Positions 5,128-5,933 of a DNA stretch of 5,933 nucleotides are shown here, in pieces. Every line of letters begins with the position of its first letter. Within the stretch, counting starts at the first letter, position 1. The translations under genes were made by a program, and so were the position numbers. This DNA comes from an uncultured Terriglobus sp. (GTDB lineage Bacteria > Acidobacteriota > Terriglobia > Terriglobales > Acidobacteriaceae): assembly GCA_937871605.1 (NCBI GenBank), contig CALMRM010000304.1:1-5933 (forward strand), given 5' to 3'. The notes under the pieces are model-generated. The model did no database searches. It had not been told where the DNA came from and saw only the letters and a program-made list of their open reading frames with translations.

Positions 5128-5933
5128 ATGGATCCCGCAGCAGGCCAGGACAACCCTGACGAAACACCCGCACCCGCGCTGAAAACGGGCGATGCCGACG
5201 GCTTCGGCCCGCTGCGCATTCCGCTGTTCCGCGACCGCTGGATCGCCAGCACCGTCTCCGGCGTGGGCACGTGGATGCAGGACACCGCCGCCACCTGGCT
5301 GATGACCGCACTCACCGGCTCGCCCCTGCTCATCGCGCTGATGCAGACCGCGGCCAGCCTGCCCGTGCTGCTGTTCGGCCTGTTCGCGGGTGCCACGGCC
5401 GACATCTTCGAGCGGCGCAGGCTGCTGATCTTCTGGCAGTCGTGGCAGATGATCGCCGTCGCGCTGATGGCGCTGCTGGCGCTCACCGGCGTCATCGGCC
5501 CGGTGGCGCTGCTGGGCCTCACGTTCCTGATGAACATCGGCTCCGCCATGAACAACCCGGCGTGGCAGGCCATTGTGCCGGAGCTGGTGCCGCGCGAGGA
5601 GCTGCCGAACGCCGTTTCCCTCGCCGCCGCCAGCAACAACCTTGCCCGCGCCGTCGGTCCCGCGCTAGGCGGCGTGCTGGTCGCTGCGTTTGTCAAAGCC
5701 GCGACAGGCGCAGGATGGGTCTTTGCGCTCAACGCAGGATCGTTCGCCGCGGTCATCGGTGTGCTGTACGTGTGGCACCGCAAACCGCTGTTCAAGAGCG
5801 CGCTGCCCGCTGAGCGCATGATGGGTTCGGTCGAGACCGGGCTACGTTTCCTGCGCTACGCACCCGCGCTGCAGGCCGTGTTTCTGCGGGCATTCCTGTT
5901 CACCTTCTCAGTCGCAGCGGTCTGGTCACTGCT
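5128..5933 (+). CDS. Major facilitator superfamily exporter, MFS_3/EntS-like, N-terminal part (cut by window edge)
   Basis: The frame is open from the ATG at 5128 to the window end: 268 complete codons of a protein that should have about 400-550 residues. After a hydrophilic Pro/Asp-rich N-terminus (1-30) the membrane part starts at IPLFRDRWIASTVSGVGTWMQ (31-51). Helices are visible at about 38-60, 66-90, 98-120, 124-145, 168-190 and 196-216, with a seventh beginning near 249. The loop GATADIFERRR (88-98) is a variant of MFS motif A. NNPAWQAIVPELVP (142-155) and NLARAVGPALGGVLVA (171-186) are typical of the MFS_3 group, which includes the enterobactin exporter EntS. The likely role is proton-driven export of a small molecule; the substrate is unknown. 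The start is bounded by an in-frame TAG at 5119-5121. The purine-rich GAGGGAG (5121-5127) directly abuts the ATG, unusually close for a Shine-Dalgarno. It probably shares a transcript with the two small genes upstream. Confidence 0.92.
   Translation, partial: MDPAAGQDNPDETPAPALKTGDADGFGPLRIPLFRDRWIASTVSGVGTWMQDTAATWLMTALTGSPLLIALMQTAASLPVLLFGLFAGATADIFERRRLLIFWQSWQMIAVALMALLALTGVIGPVALLGLTFLMNIGSAMNNPAWQAIVPELVPREELPNAVSLAAASNNLARAVGPALGGVLVAAFVKAATGAGWVFALNAGSFAAVIGVLYVWHRKPLFKSALPAERMMGSVETGLRFLRYAPALQAVFLRAFLFTFSVAAVWSL

Noticed and set aside
5076..5819. A 247-codon minus-strand open frame opposite the exporter
   Set aside because: The plus-strand exporter has membrane helices and MFS motifs; the antisense product is a Ser/Ala/Pro-rich shadow.

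Overview
The window reads as an ordinary GC-rich bacterial chromosome segment. Protein styles and one palindromic repeat point to Acidobacteriota, probably the Acidobacteriaceae (Terriglobus/Granulicella-like). That assignment is inference from resemblance, not a search. There are seven protein-coding genes, two of them cut by the window edges, and no tRNA, rRNA, CRISPR array, transposase or phage structural gene that I can see.

Layout. Positions 1-824 (minus strand) hold the N-terminal two thirds of a nicotinate phosphoribosyltransferase (pncB, NAD salvage). It is divergent from everything else across a 105-bp gap that must hold both promoters. On the plus strand come a Tat-exported family 1 glycoside hydrolase (930-2387), a small Sec-secreted protein of unknown function (2415-3056) and a deoxyhypusine-synthase-family enzyme (3119-4180), which in a bacterium is more likely a polyamine (homospermidine) enzyme than a protein modifier. 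The gaps between these three are 27 and 62 bp. A good intrinsic terminator (4198-4220) closes this block.

The 232-bp gap from 4181 to 4412 holds that terminator and then a 116-bp palindromic element (4241-4356) with perfect 16-bp terminal inverted repeats and an inner 11-bp inverted pair. It looks like a dispersed MITE/REP-like repeat. A second plus-strand block follows: a 105-aa helical protein of unknown function (4413-4730), a four-helix membrane protein of the YvlD / phage-holin-4 family (4772-5104), and the N-terminal part of a major facilitator exporter (5128 to the window end). Gaps of 41 and 23 bp suggest co-transcription.

How the genes relate. The glycoside hydrolase and its secreted neighbour plausibly work in the cell envelope. 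The pncB and DHS-like genes are metabolic and need not be linked to them. I found no convincing undescribed multi-gene system. The items most worth a second look are the palindromic element, the DHS-like enzyme that keeps the catalytic lysine but not several residues that bind spermidine in human DHS, and several starts that lack a normal Shine-Dalgarno sequence, one of them with a -10-like box placed for leaderless transcription.
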